Shown here: piece after piece, positions 53,332-63,769 of the stretch
Position numbering within the stretch: position 1 is the first letter of the stretch
How the letters are laid out: each line of letters begins with the position of its first letter
Assembly: GCF_014284235.1 (NCBI RefSeq)
Contig: NZ_JACOGD010000012.1
Location: forward strand, 1 to 64,000
Origin: Cognatundibacterium curvum
Lineage (GTDB): Bacteria > Pseudomonadota > Gammaproteobacteria > Burkholderiales > Burkholderiaceae_D
Direction of reading: 5' to 3'
DNA: 64,000 bases
The notes under the pieces: model-generated
Seen by the model: the letters and a program-made list of their open reading frames with translations, nothing else
Databases searched by the model: none
Told to the model about the DNA's origin: nothing
Translations under genes and position numbers: made by a program

Positions 53332-56067
53332 TCAGGCAGACAGCAATTGACGCAGGACGAATGGCAGGATACCGCCATGTTTGTAGTAGTCCACTTCGAT
53401 CGGTGTATCGATGCGCAGCAGGACTTTCACTTCCTGCGTGTCACCGTTAGCACGGGTGATCACCAGTGTGACTTCCTGTTGTGGTTTGATGTCGCTTTCT
53501 ATACCTTTCAGGTCGAAAGTTTCATTGCCAGTGATGCCCAGGGAGTCAACGCTGTCGCTGCCCAGGAATTGCAGAGGCAATACACCCATACCAACCAGGT
53601 TAGAGCGGTGGATACGCTCGAACGACTTGGCGATAACTGCTTTCACGCCCAGCAATTGCGTACCTTTTGCCGCCCAGTCACGGGAAGAGCCAGTACCATA
53701 TTCTTCGCCGCCGAAGATCATGGTTGGTGTGCCTTCAGCAATGTATTTCATCGCTGCGTCGTAGATCGACATCTGTTCGCCAGTTGGCTGGAACAGTGTT
53801 TCGCCGCCTTCGACGCGGGAACCATCTTCACGTGCAGGTATCATGAGGTTTTTGATACGTACGTTGGCGAAGGTGCCACGCATCATGATCTCATGGTTGC
53901 CACGACGGGAGCCGTAGGAGTTGAAGTCCGCTTTCAGGACGCCATTTTCTTTGAGCCATTTACCTGCAGGGCTGGATTCTTTGATTGAGCCAGCTGGGGA
54001 AATATGGTCAGTGGTGATGGAGTCGCCGAATACGCCCAGTGCACGCGCGCCGGAAATGCCATTTGCTGCTGCTTTTGGCTCCATCGTGAAGTCAGCAAAG
54101 AATGGTGGTTCAGCAATGTAAGTGGATGTTGGCCAGTTGTAGACTTCGCCTTCTGCCACGCCTTTGATGTTTTCCCACAGCTTTCCTGGTGCGCCTTTGA
54201 CATCCGCATAGTTCTCTTTGAACGTTTTGGAGTTCATCGCGAATTTCATCAGCTTGTTGATTTCTTCACTGCTAGGCCAGATGTCGCCCAGGAAGATATC
54301 TTTGCCTTTGACACGGCCAACTGGCTCTGTCATCAGATCTTTGGTGACATTACCGGCGATCGCGTAAGCAACAACCAGTGGTGGCGATGCCAGGAAGTTG
54401 GAGCGGATATTCGGGTGAATACGCGCTTCAAAGTTGCGGTTACCAGACAATACTGCTGCTGCCACGATATCGTTAGCAACGATCGCTTCGTTCATCGCAG
54501 GAGTCAGATCGCCCGCGTTACCGATACAGGTGGTGCAACCGTAAGCGGTCACGCCGAAGCCCAGTTTTTCCAGGTATGGCAACAGGCCAGCTGCTTCCAG
54601 GTACTTGGTTACCACGCGGGAGCCAGGAGCCAGCGATGTTTTGATATGAGTAGGTACTTTCAAGCCAGCTTCCACTGCCTTCTTCGCGACCAGACCCGCT
54701 GCCAGCAAGACGCTAGGATTGGAGGTGTTGGTGCAGGAAGTGATCGCAGCAATCAGTACGTCGCCGTTTTTGACTTTGATGCCATCTGCATTGGTGTACT
54801 CTTTAGCCAGATCGTCAGCGTTTTTGTTGAAGCCATTTTCTGCAACTGGTTTAGAGAACAGATCAGCGAAAGTGGATTTCACATTGCCGATTTCGATACG
54901 GTCCTGAGGACGTTTCGGGCCTGCCAGGGACGGTGCTACTGTAGCCAGATCCAAGGACAGTTCTGTGGTGTAGTCGATGTCGCCTTTTTTCGGGATGCCG
55001 AACATTTTCTGGGCTTTGAAATAGCCTTCGAATGCGTCGATTTCTGCCTTGGTGCGGCCTGTACCTTTGAAGTAATCGATAGTTGCTTCGTCAACCGGGA
55101 AGAAGCCCATGGTCGCGCCGTATTCCGGTGCCATGTTAGCGATGGTTGCGCGGTCGGTCAGGGACAGGGAGCGTGTGCCTTCGCCGAAGAATTCAACGAA
55201 CTTACCAACGACTTTTGCTTTACGCAGCAATTCAGTGATAGTCAGTACCAGATCGGTTGCGGTTACGCCTTCACGCAGTGCGCCGGTCAGGTTGACACCA
55301 ACCACGTCAGGTGTCAGGAAATACACCGGCTGCCCCAACATACCGGCTTCTGCTTCGATACCACCAACGCCCCAGCCGACTACGCCGATACCGTTGATCA
55401 TGGTGGTGTGGGAGTCAGTGCCGACCAGTGTGTCAGGATAGTAAACGTCGTTTTTCTTCGCGTCTTTGACCTTGTGTACGCCACGTGCCAGGTATTCCAG
55501 ATTGACCTGGTGAACGATACCGAAGCCTGGAGGAACCACGCCGAATGTGTCGAATGCCTGCATACCCCATTTCATGAACTGATAACGTTCATTGTTACGG
55601 GAGAATTCCAGTTTCATGTTCAGATCCAGCGCTTTCTTTTCGCGGAAATGATCGATCTGTACGGAGTGGTCAACGACCAGATCAACTGGAACCAGTGGTT
55701 CGATGTTTTTTGGGTTTTTACCTTGCTTTGCTGCGACATTACGCATCGCTGCCAGATCTGCCAGCAGAGGAACGCCGGTGAAATCCTGCAGAACAACGCG
55801 GGAAACAACGAAAGGAATTTCGTCAACGCGGGCTGCAGTTGCACCCCAGTTGGCTAATTGCTTGACGTGTTCTTCAGTGACTTTCTTGCCGTCGCAGTTA
55901 CGCAGAACAGATTCCAGAACCACGCGGATAGAAACTGGTAAACGGGAGATTTTAACGCCCAGGGATTTTTCCAGTGCTGGCAAAGAGAAGAACTTGCCTT
56001 TCTTCGTGTCTGAAATCTTAAAATCTTTCAGGGTTTTGAATGCATCTTGGTACGCATTTTGGCTCAT
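53332..56067 (-). CDS. acnA: Aconitate hydratase
   Basis: Citrate-isocitrate isomerase of the TCA cycle. 911 residues, AcnA/IRP1-like. The three 4Fe-4S cysteines are Cys-445 (CTNTSNPS) and Cys-511/Cys-514 ([13 protein letters not shown]). AAGGA lies six bases before the ATG. Part of a TCA gene block on the minus strand (mdh, CitE-like, MliC-like, acnA). Frames on the opposite strand are very long here but are shadows. Confidence 0.97.
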   Translation of the reverse strand: MSQNAYQDAFKTLKDFKISDTKKGKFFSLPALEKSLGVKISRLPVSIRVVLESVLRNCDGKKVTEEHVKQLANWGATAARVDEIPFVVSRVVLQDFTGVPLLADLAAMRNVAAKQGKNPKNIEPLVPVDLVVDHSVQIDHFREKKALDLNMKLEFSRNNERYQFMKWGMQAFDTFGVVPPGFGIVHQVNLEYLARGVHKVKDAKKNDVYYPDTLVGTDSHTTMINGIGVVGWGVGGIEAEAGMLGQPVYFLTPDVVGVNLTGALREGVTATDLVLTITELLRKAKVVGKFVEFFGEGTRSLSLTDRATIANMAPEYGATMGFFPVDEATIDYFKGTGRTKAEIDAFEGYFKAQKMFGIPKKGDIDYTTELSLDLATVAPSLAGPKRPQDRIEIGNVKSTFADLFSKPVAENGFNKNADDLAKEYTNADGIKVKNGDVLIAAITSCTNTSNPSVLLAAGLVAKKAVEAGLKVPTHIKTSLAPGSRVVTKYLEAAGLLPYLEKLGFGVTAYGCTTCIGNAGDLTPAMNEAIVANDIVAAAVLSGNRNFEARIHPNIRSNFLASPPLVVAYAIAGNVTKDLMTEPVGRVKGKDIFLGDIWPSSEEINKLMKFAMNSKTFKENYADVKGAPGKLWENIKGVAEGEVYNWPTSTYIAEPPFFADFTMEPKAAANGISGARALGVFGDSITTDHISPAGSIKESSPAGKWLKENGVLKADFNSYGSRRGNHEIMMRGTFANVRIKNLMIPAREDGSRVEGGETLFQPTGEQMSIYDAAMKYIAEGTPTMIFGGEEYGTGSSRDWAAKGTQLLGVKAVIAKSFERIHRSNLVGMGVLPLQFLGSDSVDSLGITGNETFDLKGIESDIKPQQEVTLVITRANGDTQEVKVLLRIDTPIEVDYYKHGGILPFVLRQLLSA

Positions 56068-56122
56068 GGCTGTTCCTTATTTTTACAAATATCAACGATC
56101 AAAACATGCTAACTACAGAAAG

Positions 56123-56164
56123 GCCCTGAATCATGCTGATGTTGAAGTGTCCATTGATCAGGGC
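56123..56164 (-). terminator. Weak terminator-like hairpin after the MliC-like gene
   Basis: GCCCTGA (56123-56129) pairs with TCAGGGC (56158-56164) around a 28-base loop. Read on the minus strand it is followed by a short T-rich stretch only, so it is a weak candidate. Confidence 0.4.
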
Positions 56165-56185
56165 TTAAAACAAAATCGGTACAGC

Positions 56186-56689
56186 TTATTTCACCTGGGA
56201 TTGCATTTCACCGGCCGCAGGTGTCGCGGCAGCAGTTTCTGCCAGTTCCGGATCCGTCGTTTTGCATTCATTGGCGAGTTGTTGGCCTTTACGTGAATCC
56301 AGCAACAAACCTTTGGATGGGATGCCGATAAATACAAAGCCAGCTTTACGGTTTTCAAAACGGTTGGCGCCGGTAGAAGTTTCTATGCGCTTCATGCGGT
56401 ACAGTTGCTTTTTCCAGCGCAGGGCAACGTGATCGGGATCTTCAGCGTTGGTGTACATCGTCAGGCTGTTACCCAGTTCGCATTTGTATTCCAGGCTGCG
56501 ATGCGCAGTAATATCGGGCACGATATCGTCTTCATCTTTGACTTCCGGTGCAGCAGGTTCCTTGGCTGCTTTTGCCGGTTTTGCTGCCACTTTGCTTTTT
56601 GCAGGAGCTGTCGTCGCGTGAGCGATTGGCGCACATGCAAGTCCGCTTGCGAGCATCAATCCTGCTACGCGAATCATTAAGTCTTTCAT
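56186..56689 (-). CDS. Exported MliC-like protein
   Basis: 167 residues: signal peptide (ending near IAHA), a Lys/Ala/Pro linker, then a small beta domain (SLEYKCELGNSLTMYTNAED, LRWKKQLYRM, GFVFIGIPSKGLLLDS) with two Cys that could pair (YKCELG, NECKTT). The pattern is reminiscent of MliC/PliC-type lysozyme inhibitors (C-lysozyme binding) but not certain. The start overlaps the end of the CitE-like gene (ATGA), so it is in the mdh operon. Confidence 0.65.
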   Translation of the reverse strand: MKDLMIRVAGLMLASGLACAPIAHATTAPAKSKVAAKPAKAAKEPAAPEVKDEDDIVPDITAHRSLEYKCELGNSLTMYTNAEDPDHVALRWKKQLYRMKRIETSTGANRFENRKAGFVFIGIPSKGLLLDSRKGQQLANECKTTDPELAETAAATPAAGEMQSQVK

Positions 56690-57675
56690 TGAGAGTCTCC
56701 TTCAAGTAATACGTGTGCCTGAGCAGGCAATTCTTTGGCACTCAGTTGTGCCCGTTTTAACACCGTCCAGTAGTAACGATAACTGGCGCGGTCATGTAAG
56801 CGGCCTGCATATTGTATCGGCCCCCAGGATGCGGCACGGGCTTGCAGCAGGATGGCGCAAGCCAGTTCCGTTTCCGTGTCGGTGGGGGACATCGCGTTGA
56901 CAATATGCGTAATCTGGCTTGGGTGGATGCTCCACATTCTGGTATAGCCCAGCTGGTTAAATGCTTGTGCTGCATCCTGACCAGCGGCTGCAGGTTCGGA
57001 AATCGAAGTGCAGACGTTGTGGGAAGCGACCTTGCCATAACGGTGGCAGGCAGCGGCAATTTCCAGCTTGGCGCGTACGATCAGCGGGTGGCTGAACTGT
57101 AGCGGGCTGCGCATGGCATCACCCGGTATTGCGCCGTAGTGTGAAGATACAAAATCCATGATGCCGAAAGACAGACACTCCACTTGCGGCAGGGCGGCAA
57201 TCGCCATCACATCCGCCAGTGCATCATGCGTTTCGATTAATGCATGGACAGGGAGTAATTCAGTACGACCGGACTGTGCAGCGTAATCATTGATTTCAGC
57301 GATTGCTTCTGCAAGCTGACGTGCTGAGCTGACTTTTGGTAAGACCAGATACGCGAGTTTTTTCGCGGCTGCTGGCAGTATCAGTCGTAAGTCCTGGCTG
57401 AAGGCAGTATGATCTAAGTCGTGAACGCGGACGCCTATGCGCTGAAACCGGTTGTCTTCACTGTTGATCAGTTGTGCGACCAGGCTGGCGTGCGCGGCTT
57501 CATTGCCGGCGGCGGCACCATCTTCGCAGTCAAACGTGATATCGAAACAGGGGCCCAGTTCTGACTGTAGCTGCATCGACTTGCGCATCAGTTTTTCAGA
57601 GCCAGCATAATGATCGCATACCGGTAACATAACCGGAGTCAGCTGGTCTTGAAATAATACTTGAGATGGATGCAT
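56686..57675 (-). CDS. CitE-like HpcH/HpaI family lyase
   Basis: Aldolase/citrate lyase family protein, 329 residues, with the TIM-barrel motifs FDITFDCEDGAA, LVLPKVSSA, ALIETHDAL (Glu), GIMDFVSSHYG and WSIHPSQI. Members split malyl-, citramalyl- or similar CoA esters. Position between mdh and acnA suggests C4/C5-acid metabolism. The substrate is not determined. Confidence 0.88.
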   Translation of the reverse strand: MHPSQVLFQDQLTPVMLPVCDHYAGSEKLMRKSMQLQSELGPCFDITFDCEDGAAAGNEAAHASLVAQLINSEDNRFQRIGVRVHDLDHTAFSQDLRLILPAAAKKLAYLVLPKVSSARQLAEAIAEINDYAAQSGRTELLPVHALIETHDALADVMAIAALPQVECLSFGIMDFVSSHYGAIPGDAMRSPLQFSHPLIVRAKLEIAAACHRYGKVASHNVCTSISEPAAAGQDAAQAFNQLGYTRMWSIHPSQITHIVNAMSPTDTETELACAILLQARAASWGPIQYAGRLHDRASYRYYWTVLKRAQLSAKELPAQAHVLLEGDSQ

Positions 57676-57699
57676 CAGTCGGTGAGGGCAGAAGGAGTT

Positions 57700-57728
57700 G
57701 GGCGACTTCCCGATTGCTGAAGTCGCCC
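57700..57728 (-). promoter_or_regulatory. Intercistronic hairpin after mdh
   Basis: GGGCGACTTC (57700-57709) and GAAGTCGCCC (57719-57728) form a perfect 10-bp stem with a 9-base loop, 9 bases past the mdh stop on the minus strand. There is no T tract, so it more likely stabilises the mdh mRNA end or lowers read-through. Confidence 0.6.
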
Positions 57729-57737
57729 TGATTACGA

Positions 57738-58727
57738 TTAACCTACGAGGTGTTTTACACCGTCACGCTCTTCTTGCAATTCTTTGAGAGTGACGTTGAT
57801 GCGCTCGCGGGAGAATTCGTCGATTTCCAGACCTTGGACGATGGTGTATTCACCATTGACTGTCGTCACTGGGAAGCCGAACATGGTGCCTTCAGGGATG
57901 CCGTAAGAGCCATCAGAAGGGATGCCCATGGTAGTCCATTTACCGTTTGTGCCCAGAACCCAGTCACGTACGTGATCGATCGCTGCGTTTGCTGCGGAAG
58001 CTGCGGAAGACAGGCCGCGTGCTTCGATGATGGCTGCGCCACGTTTGCCAACTGTAGGCAGGAATACGTCTTTATTCCATTCGTGGTCGTTGATCATGTC
58101 TTTAACAGATTCGCCACCGATAGTTGCGAAACGGTAGTCTGCATACATCGTTGGAGAGTGATTACCCCAAACGCAAAGTTTTTCGATGTCAGCAACAGCT
58201 TTACCTGTTTTTGCAGCGATCTGTGACAGTGCGCGGTTGTGATCCAGGCGCAGCATTGCAGTGAAGTTTTTCGCTGGCAGGCTAGGCGCAGATTTCATGG
58301 CGATGTAAGCATTGGTGTTCGCAGGATTGCCGACTACCAGTACTTTTACATTGCGCGATGCGACTGCATCCAGTGCTTTACCTTGTACGGTGAAGATCTG
58401 TGCATTGGCTTCCAGCAGGTCTTTACGTTCCATGCCTGGGCCACGTGGGCGCGCACCAACCAGCAGAGCGACGTCAGCATCTTTGAATGCTGTCATTGGA
58501 TCGCTGTGTGCAGTCATGCCAGCCAGCAGTGGGAATGCGCAATCGTCGATTTCCATCATGACGCCTTTGAGCGCTTTTTGCGCTTTTTCGTCTGGGATTT
58601 CAAGCAATTGCAGGATGACAGGCTGGTCTTTGCCCAACATATCGCCATTGGCAATACGGAACAAAAGGGAATAGCCGATTTGGCCGGCAGCGCCGGTAAC
58701 CGCTACGCGCATTGGGGATTTCGCCAT
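57738..58727 (-). CDS. mdh: Malate dehydrogenase
   Basis: NAD-dependent malate dehydrogenase of the TCA cycle. 329 residues, the longer lactate/malate DH type with [42 protein letters not shown] and the catalytic His in [12 protein letters not shown]. The frame extends 12 codons upstream, but the ATG at 58727 has GGAG upstream and the standard N-terminus. Divergent from gntR. Confidence 0.96.
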   Translation of the reverse strand: MAKSPMRVAVTGAAGQIGYSLLFRIANGDMLGKDQPVILQLLEIPDEKAQKALKGVMMEIDDCAFPLLAGMTAHSDPMTAFKDADVALLVGARPRGPGMERKDLLEANAQIFTVQGKALDAVASRNVKVLVVGNPANTNAYIAMKSAPSLPAKNFTAMLRLDHNRALSQIAAKTGKAVADIEKLCVWGNHSPTMYADYRFATIGGESVKDMINDHEWNKDVFLPTVGKRGAAIIEARGLSSAASAANAAIDHVRDWVLGTNGKWTTMGIPSDGSYGIPEGTMFGFPVTTVNGEYTIVQGLEIDEFSRERINVTLKELQEERDGVKHLVG

Positions 58728-59053
58728 GATGCTTCTCCGAAGTGGTAAAAAAACGATGTTCAACTTTGCCGCTGCTAGCGTGCGGCTGGGTGCAAATGCG
58801 CAATGATACTGCCGAAATTGCTAACAGTCAGCCGAAATTGATATGAATCATCGTCTCCAGCCTTTACATTGCACGTCTTCGCGCTATATTGCTCGGTAGG
58901 GTAAGACTTCCTGTGCCCCTGCCTGATTAATCGTACGGGAGTTTAGGTGTTGTGGTCTGCTGTGTCAATCACTATCTTATGTCTTATATAAGACATATCA
59001 CTTATCAGTTTGCTCTGGACGAAGTGGGTGCTTTTGTGGTGAAATTGCGGACT
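58728..59053. other. Divergent mdh-gntR control region
   Basis: 326 bp between mdh and gntR. It holds a perfect 20-bp palindrome (58978-58997). A reading frame from 58952 joins gntR in frame but runs through the palindrome and has no family similarity, so I treat it as non-coding. Confidence 0.5.
58978..58997. promoter_or_regulatory. Perfect 20-bp palindrome, candidate GntR operator
   Basis: TATGTCTTATATAAGACATA is fully symmetric. It lies 57 bases before the gntR ATG and 251 bases before the mdh start. Long palindromes of this form are typical of GntR-family binding sites. Its half CTTATGTC is found again at 59871-59878 just after gntR, upstream of sdhC. Confidence 0.6.
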
Positions 59054-59857
59054 ATGACTTCGACTACGCCAAATGCCAATAGTTACTCCGCCAATGCTGC
59101 GAGCTCTGGCTCGGGTATTGCTGCGTCGACGGCCGGTAATTCACCTACCTTCAGTCCGCTGTATCAGCAAATTAAGGCTTTAATTACGCAGAGCCTGCAA
59201 TCGGGTGAGTGGAAGCCGGGTGAGTTGATCCCGAGTGAGATTGAGCTGGCTGCGCGCTTTAAAGTCAGTCAGGGTACGGTGCGTAAGGCGATTGACGAGC
59301 TTTCTGCTGAGAACCTGGTGGTGCGGCGGCAGGGTAAGGGGACCTTTGTGGCGACTCATCATGAGGCGCGTGCTCAGTTCCGGTTTTTGCGCCTGGCCCC
59401 TGATGAAGGTGTGCCGCATTATCCCGAAAATAAAATCATTGAGGTGAAGCGCTTGCGTGCGCCTGCTGAGGTGGCGCGTTTGCTGGAAATTAAATCAGGC
59501 GATTCAGTGGTATTTATCCGTCGTGTGCAGTCCTTTTCCGGCGTGCCCACTATTCTGGATGATTTGTGGTTGCCCGGTTCTATTTTTAAGGGCCTGACTG
59601 CAGAGCGTCTGAATGAGTACAAAGGGCCGATGTATGGCTTGTTTGAGACGGAATTTGGTACGCACATGATACGCGCCTCGGAGCAGATACGTGCCGTTTG
59701 TGCAGATGCAGCAGTGGCTGAGTTGCTGCAGTTGTCGCCAGGGGTTCCCTTGCTGAATGTGGAGCGGGTTTCTTATACCTACGGTGATAAGCCGGTTGAG
59801 TTGAGGCGTGGGCTTTATCTGACTCAGCACCATCACTATCGCAATGAGTTAAGTTGA
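59054..59857 (+). CDS. GntR family transcriptional regulator (HutC-like)
   Basis: 267 residues. The winged-helix domain (~38-105: SPLYQQIKALI, IPSEIELAARFKVSQGTVRKA, ENLVVRRQGKGTFVATH) is followed by a UTRA ligand domain (~110-265). The first ~35 residues are Ser/Ala-rich. I chose the ATG at 59054; the frame is open to 58952. Placed between mdh and the sdh operon, it probably controls TCA genes; its effector is unknown (UTRA domains bind small metabolites). Confidence 0.9.
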   Translation: MTSTTPNANSYSANAASSGSGIAASTAGNSPTFSPLYQQIKALITQSLQSGEWKPGELIPSEIELAARFKVSQGTVRKAIDELSAENLVVRRQGKGTFVATHHEARAQFRFLRLAPDEGVPHYPENKIIEVKRLRAPAEVARLLEIKSGDSVVFIRRVQSFSGVPTILDDLWLPGSIFKGLTAERLNEYKGPMYGLFETEFGTHMIRASEQIRAVCADAAVAELLQLSPGVPLLNVERVSYTYGDKPVELRRGLYLTQHHHYRNELS

Positions 59858-60024
59858 TTCTACATATAAGCTTATGTCGGTTTTGCGCCGCTTCCGGCGA
59901 GATCTCGTGAAACGGTTTAAGATAGTGATGTTTTCGTGCAACTCAAGTTTTTCTTGGTGCAATGCACCAAATCGGCGAAAATAAGAAGATTTGTGTAACA
60001 GACTAGTTAATGGGGAGATTATTT

Positions 60025-60432
60025 ATGTCTGAAGTAGTGAAAAGTGGGCGACGTCACGGAGTGATGCGCCTGGTTGATGCGACAGGGTACCGATTGCCAC
60101 TCGCTGGCGTCGTTTCTATTCTGCATCGTATCAGTGGCATGCTGATGTTCTTTCTGCTGCCATTTATTCTCTGTCTGCTCGATAAGAGTCTGGCGTCTGA
60201 GTATGGGTTTTACGCAATCCGCAGTCTGACCTCCGGTTGGTTTGTTAAGTTGGTGATATTGGCGCTGGTTTGGGCCTATCTGCACCATTTCTGCGCTGGC
60301 GTCCGTCACTTGTTCATGGACTTACACTATGGTCTCGATAAGCATACTGCGCGTAAATCTGCGGCAAGTGTGCTGGCGATCAGCCTGACTCTGGCTGCGC
60401 TGATTGGCTTGAAATTGTTTGGAGTATTCTAA
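60025..60432 (+). CDS. sdhC: Succinate dehydrogenase cytochrome b556 subunit
   Basis: Membrane subunit of complex II. About 135 residues with three helices and the conserved RLPLAGVVSILHRISGMLMF and HHFCAGVRHLFMDL (haem His in the latter helix). GGGGAG lies seven bases before the ATG at 60025; an in-frame Met five codons earlier is less likely. First gene of sdhCDAB. Confidence 0.95.
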   Translation: MSEVVKSGRRHGVMRLVDATGYRLPLAGVVSILHRISGMLMFFLLPFILCLLDKSLASEYGFYAIRSLTSGWFVKLVILALVWAYLHHFCAGVRHLFMDLHYGLDKHTARKSAASVLAISLTLAALIGLKLFGVF

Positions 60433-60434
60433 AA

Positions 60435-60803
60435 ATGGCAAATAACAACATTGGCCCTAAACGCCTCGTTGTCGGCGCACATTACGGTCTGCGTGACTGG
60501 CTGGCGCAGCGTGTAACGGCAATCGTGATGGCGCTGTACACCGTGCTGTTACTGGTTCTGTTCCTGACAGGCAGTAATTTTAGTTACGAAGGCTGGGCGG
60601 GTATTTTCGCTCACCAATGGTTCAAGATGGCGACTTTTGCTGTCATCGTTTGCCTGCTGTATCACGCCTGGGTTGGTTTGCGTGATGTGTGGATGGATTA
60701 TGTAACCAGTAACGTATTCGTTCGTCTGGTATTTCAGGTTGCCACCATCTTGTGGCTGGTTGCTTGTGCTGGTTATGCAGCACAGATTTTGTGGAGAGTA
60801 TAA
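60435..60803 (+). CDS. sdhD: Succinate dehydrogenase membrane anchor subunit
   Basis: Second membrane subunit, 122 residues with three helices ([42 protein letters not shown] with the haem/quinone-side His, and [21 protein letters not shown]). Starts two bases after the sdhC stop. Confidence 0.95.
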   Translation: MANNNIGPKRLVVGAHYGLRDWLAQRVTAIVMALYTVLLLVLFLTGSNFSYEGWAGIFAHQWFKMATFAVIVCLLYHAWVGLRDVWMDYVTSNVFVRLVFQVATILWLVACAGYAAQILWRV

Positions 60804-60805
60804 AC

Positions 60806-62581
60806 GTGGCTGCAATTAAATCCACAATTCCTACCCGTCGTTTTGATGCGGTAATCGTCGGTGCCGGTGGTTCAGGTATGCGTGCCTCGCTGCAATTGGC
60901 TGAGGCTGGTCTGAATGTCGCGGTACTGTCTAAAGTATTTCCTACCCGTTCCCACACAGTGGCAGCGCAGGGTGGTATCGGTGCATCGCTCGGCAATATG
61001 TCCGAGGATAACTGGTACTGGCATATGTTTGACACCGTCAAAGGTGGCGACTATCTGGGTGACCAGGATGCGATCGAATTCATGTGCCGTGAAGCACCGA
61101 AAGTGGTCTACGAATTAGAGCATTTCGGTATGCCTTTCGACCGCAATGCGGATGGCACCATTTATCAGCGTCCATTCGGCGGTCATACTGCCAATATGGG
61201 TGAGAAGCCTGTGCAGCGTGCTTGCGCGGCAGCTGACCGTACTGGTCATGCTCTGTTGCACACTCTGTATCAGCGTAATGTACGTGCCCGTACCCATTTC
61301 TTCGTAGAGTGGATGGCGATCGACATCATTCGTGATCAGGATGGTGATGTGCTGGGTGTGGTTGCGCTGGAAATGGAAACTGGCGAAGTTATGATGCTGC
61401 AAGCGAAAACCACGCTGTTCGCAACGGGCGGTGCGGGTCGTATTTTTGCTGCTTCTACGAATGCCTTCATCAATACCGGTGACGGTATGGGTATGGCTGC
61501 ACGTGCAGGCTTGCCTTTGCAGGATATGGAATTCTGGCAATTCCACCCAACCGGTGTTTCCGGCGCGGGTGTGTTGATTACCGAAGGTGTGCGCGGTGAG
61601 GGCGGTATCCTGATCAATAGTCAGGGTGAGCGTTTCATGGAGCGTTATGCGCCTACATTGAAAGATCTGGCGCCACGTGACTTCGTTTCCCGCTCTATGG
61701 ATCAGGAAATCAAAGAAGGTCGCGGTTGCGGTCCAAATAAAGATCACGTATTGCTGGATCTGCGTCACATCGGTGCGGACACCATCAAGAAACGTCTGCC
61801 ATCGATTCTGGAAATTGGTCACAAATTCGCTAACGTGGATGCGACTAAAGAGCCGATTCCTGTGGTGCCGACCATTCACTACCAGATGGGCGGTATTCCG
61901 ACCAACATTCATGGCCAGGTGGTGGATTTCCGTAATGGCTCTAACCAGATCATTAATGGTATGTATGCGATTGGTGAATGTGCCTGCGTTTCTGTGCATG
62001 GCGCGAACCGTCTGGGTACAAACTCTCTGCTGGATCTGGTGGTATTTGGTCGTGCGGCAGGTAACCACATCGTGGCACAAAGCCTGAAGGCAAAAGAGTT
62101 TAAGCCTTTGCCGGCCGATGCGGCTGATAAGGCAATGTCCCGTCTGGCTAAGCTCGAGTCCTCAACGGGTTCTGAGCGCGTGCAGGACGTGGCAAATGCG
62201 ATTCGCAGCACCATGCAACAGTACTGCGGTGTGTTCCGTACTGATGAGCTGCTGCAGACTGGCTATCAGAAAATTATGGAAATTAACGAGCGCTGCAAGC
62301 ACGTTTCTTTCAAAGATAAATCCAAAGTATTCAACACTGCACGTGTAGAAGCACTGGAGCTGGATAATCTGATCGAAACCGCGAAAGCGACCATCACTTC
62401 TGCGGTTGCCCGCAAAGAATCGCGTGGAGCACATGCTCACCGTGATTACGAAAAACGTGATGATGAAAACTGGATGAAGCATACCTTGTGGTACACCGAA
62501 GGCAATCGCCTCGACTACAAGCCAGTCAATACCAAGCCATTGACTGTTGAGACCTTCAAGCCAAAAGCTCGTACCTTCTAA
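60806..62581 (+). CDS. sdhA: Succinate dehydrogenase flavoprotein subunit
   Basis: Oxidises succinate to fumarate with covalent FAD. 591 residues: FAD-binding [20 protein letters not shown], the FAD-linking His in [12 protein letters not shown], substrate site HPTG and R residues in the capping domain, and [12 protein letters not shown]. The start is GTG at 60806, two bases after the sdhD stop; the longer frame from 60752 runs inside sdhD and is rejected. Confidence 0.97.
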   Translation: MAAIKSTIPTRRFDAVIVGAGGSGMRASLQLAEAGLNVAVLSKVFPTRSHTVAAQGGIGASLGNMSEDNWYWHMFDTVKGGDYLGDQDAIEFMCREAPKVVYELEHFGMPFDRNADGTIYQRPFGGHTANMGEKPVQRACAAADRTGHALLHTLYQRNVRARTHFFVEWMAIDIIRDQDGDVLGVVALEMETGEVMMLQAKTTLFATGGAGRIFAASTNAFINTGDGMGMAARAGLPLQDMEFWQFHPTGVSGAGVLITEGVRGEGGILINSQGERFMERYAPTLKDLAPRDFVSRSMDQEIKEGRGCGPNKDHVLLDLRHIGADTIKKRLPSILEIGHKFANVDATKEPIPVVPTIHYQMGGIPTNIHGQVVDFRNGSNQIINGMYAIGECACVSVHGANRLGTNSLLDLVVFGRAAGNHIVAQSLKAKEFKPLPADAADKAMSRLAKLESSTGSERVQDVANAIRSTMQQYCGVFRTDELLQTGYQKIMEINERCKHVSFKDKSKVFNTARVEALELDNLIETAKATITSAVARKESRGAHAHRDYEKRDDENWMKHTLWYTEGNRLDYKPVNTKPLTVETFKPKARTF

Positions 62582-62593
62582 AGAGAAATTGAT

Positions 62594-63304
62594 ATGGCAC
62601 GTACACTGAAATTTAAAATCTATCGCTACGATCCGGATAAGGATGCAAAGCCTTACATGCAGGATCTGACTGTGACTCTGCAAGACACAGACAAGATGTT
62701 GCTGGATGCGCTGCAACGCATCAAGGCCGACGTAGATGATTCCCTGGCCTTGCGCCGCTCTTGCCGTGAAGGTGTTTGCGGCTCCGACGCGATGAATATC
62801 AATGGCAAAAACGGCCTGGCATGTACTACTAACCTGAATGAGCTGACCGAGCCTATCGTGTTGCGCCCATTGCCGGGCTTGCCGGTGATCCGTGATCTGA
62901 TCGTTGATATGACGCAGTTCTTCAAACAGTACCATTCGATCAAGCCTTACCTGATCAATGAGTCCATTCCGCCTGAAAAAGAGCGTCTGCAAACTCCGGC
63001 AGAACGTGAAGAACTGGATGGTCTGTACGAATGTATTCTGTGCGCCTGCTGCTCGACTTCCTGTCCTTCATTCTGGTGGAATCCGGACAAGTTCGTCGGT
63101 CCTGCCGGCTTGTTGCAGGCATATCGTTTCATTGCAGATTCCCGTGATCAGGCAACTGGTGAGCGTCTTGATAATCTGGAAGATCCATATCGTCTGTTCC
63201 GCTGCCATACCATTATGAATTGCGTGGATGTCTGCCCTAAAGGTCTGAATCCTACCCGTGCTATTGGTAAGATTAAAGAGCTGATGGTTCGTCGCGCTGT
63301 CTAA
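62594..63304 (+). CDS. sdhB: Succinate dehydrogenase iron-sulfur subunit
   Basis: 236 residues. 2Fe-2S cysteines in [22 protein letters not shown], the 4Fe-4S motif [12 protein letters not shown] and the 3Fe-4S motif [17 protein letters not shown] are all intact. Electron transfer from FAD to quinone. Followed by a pair of overlapping hairpins before sdhE. Confidence 0.97.
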   Translation: MARTLKFKIYRYDPDKDAKPYMQDLTVTLQDTDKMLLDALQRIKADVDDSLALRRSCREGVCGSDAMNINGKNGLACTTNLNELTEPIVLRPLPGLPVIRDLIVDMTQFFKQYHSIKPYLINESIPPEKERLQTPAEREELDGLYECILCACCSTSCPSFWWNPDKFVGPAGLLQAYRFIADSRDQATGERLDNLEDPYRLFRCHTIMNCVDVCPKGLNPTRAIGKIKELMVRRAV

Positions 63305-63336
63305 GTGGTAATTAATCGGTAATTAAGCGTTAATGT

Positions 63337-63402
63337 AAATAGAGGCGGGTGGTTTCCCGCTTCTATTTCATGCAGCTTTGTGTAGAGCTGCATGAAATAG
63401 AA
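63337..63402 (+). promoter_or_regulatory. Two mutually exclusive hairpins between sdhB and sdhE
   Basis: Hairpin 1: AAATAGAGGCGGG (63337-63349) pairs with CCCGCTTCTATTT (63356-63368), 12 Watson-Crick pairs and one G-U, with a 6-base loop. Hairpin 2: TTCTATTTCATGCAGCT (63361-63377) pairs perfectly over 17 bp with AGCTGCATGAAATAGAA (63386-63402), with an 8-base loop. They share TTCTATTT (63361-63368), so only one can form at a time. Neither is followed by a T tract. They lie 23 bases before the sdhE ATG. Confidence 0.75.
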
Positions 63403-63424
63403 AGCATCAAAAAAGAAAGTAACT

Positions 63425-63706
63425 ATGTCTGAGCTGGCAGGTGGTTCCCATCAGGATGATCCGGTAAAACGTGCGCGACTGCGTTGGCGCGCGCGCCGGG
63501 GTTTGTTAGAGAATGATTTGATATTGACGCGTTTTCTGGATGCGCATGAAACAAGTCTGAACGATGAAGAGGTGGATGCCTTCAGTCGTCTCATGGAATT
63601 GTCTGACAATGTGCTGATGGATTTGATTATGGCAAAGAAGGAGCCTGAGGCGGAAGTGGATCTGCCGCATGTGCACGCTTTGCTGGCCCGGCTGCGCAGC
63701 GCCTGA
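63425..63706 (+). CDS. sdhE: Succinate dehydrogenase assembly factor SdhE
   Basis: Small protein (93 residues) that promotes FAD attachment to SdhA. The hallmark RGLLENDLIL (RGxxE motif) is present, followed by helices (FSRLMELSDNVLMDLIMAKK). Weak ribosome site. Between sdhB and gltA in the same direction. Confidence 0.95.
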   Translation: MSELAGGSHQDDPVKRARLRWRARRGLLENDLILTRFLDAHETSLNDEEVDAFSRLMELSDNVLMDLIMAKKEPEAEVDLPHVHALLARLRSA

Positions 63707-63769
63707 CGGGATATGATTTTTTTTGTGTTTTTTTGATTAACGACTCACCTCTTATCTGAAGGAAGAGCC

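Noticed and set aside
54004..55857. 617-codon open frame opposite acnA
   Set aside because: It is a frame shadow of the strongly biased acnA codons: Cys/Phe/Gln-rich, no domain, no ribosome site.
61115..62080. 321-codon frame opposite sdhA
   Set aside because: Antisense shadow; His/Thr/Arg-rich composition typical of such frames.
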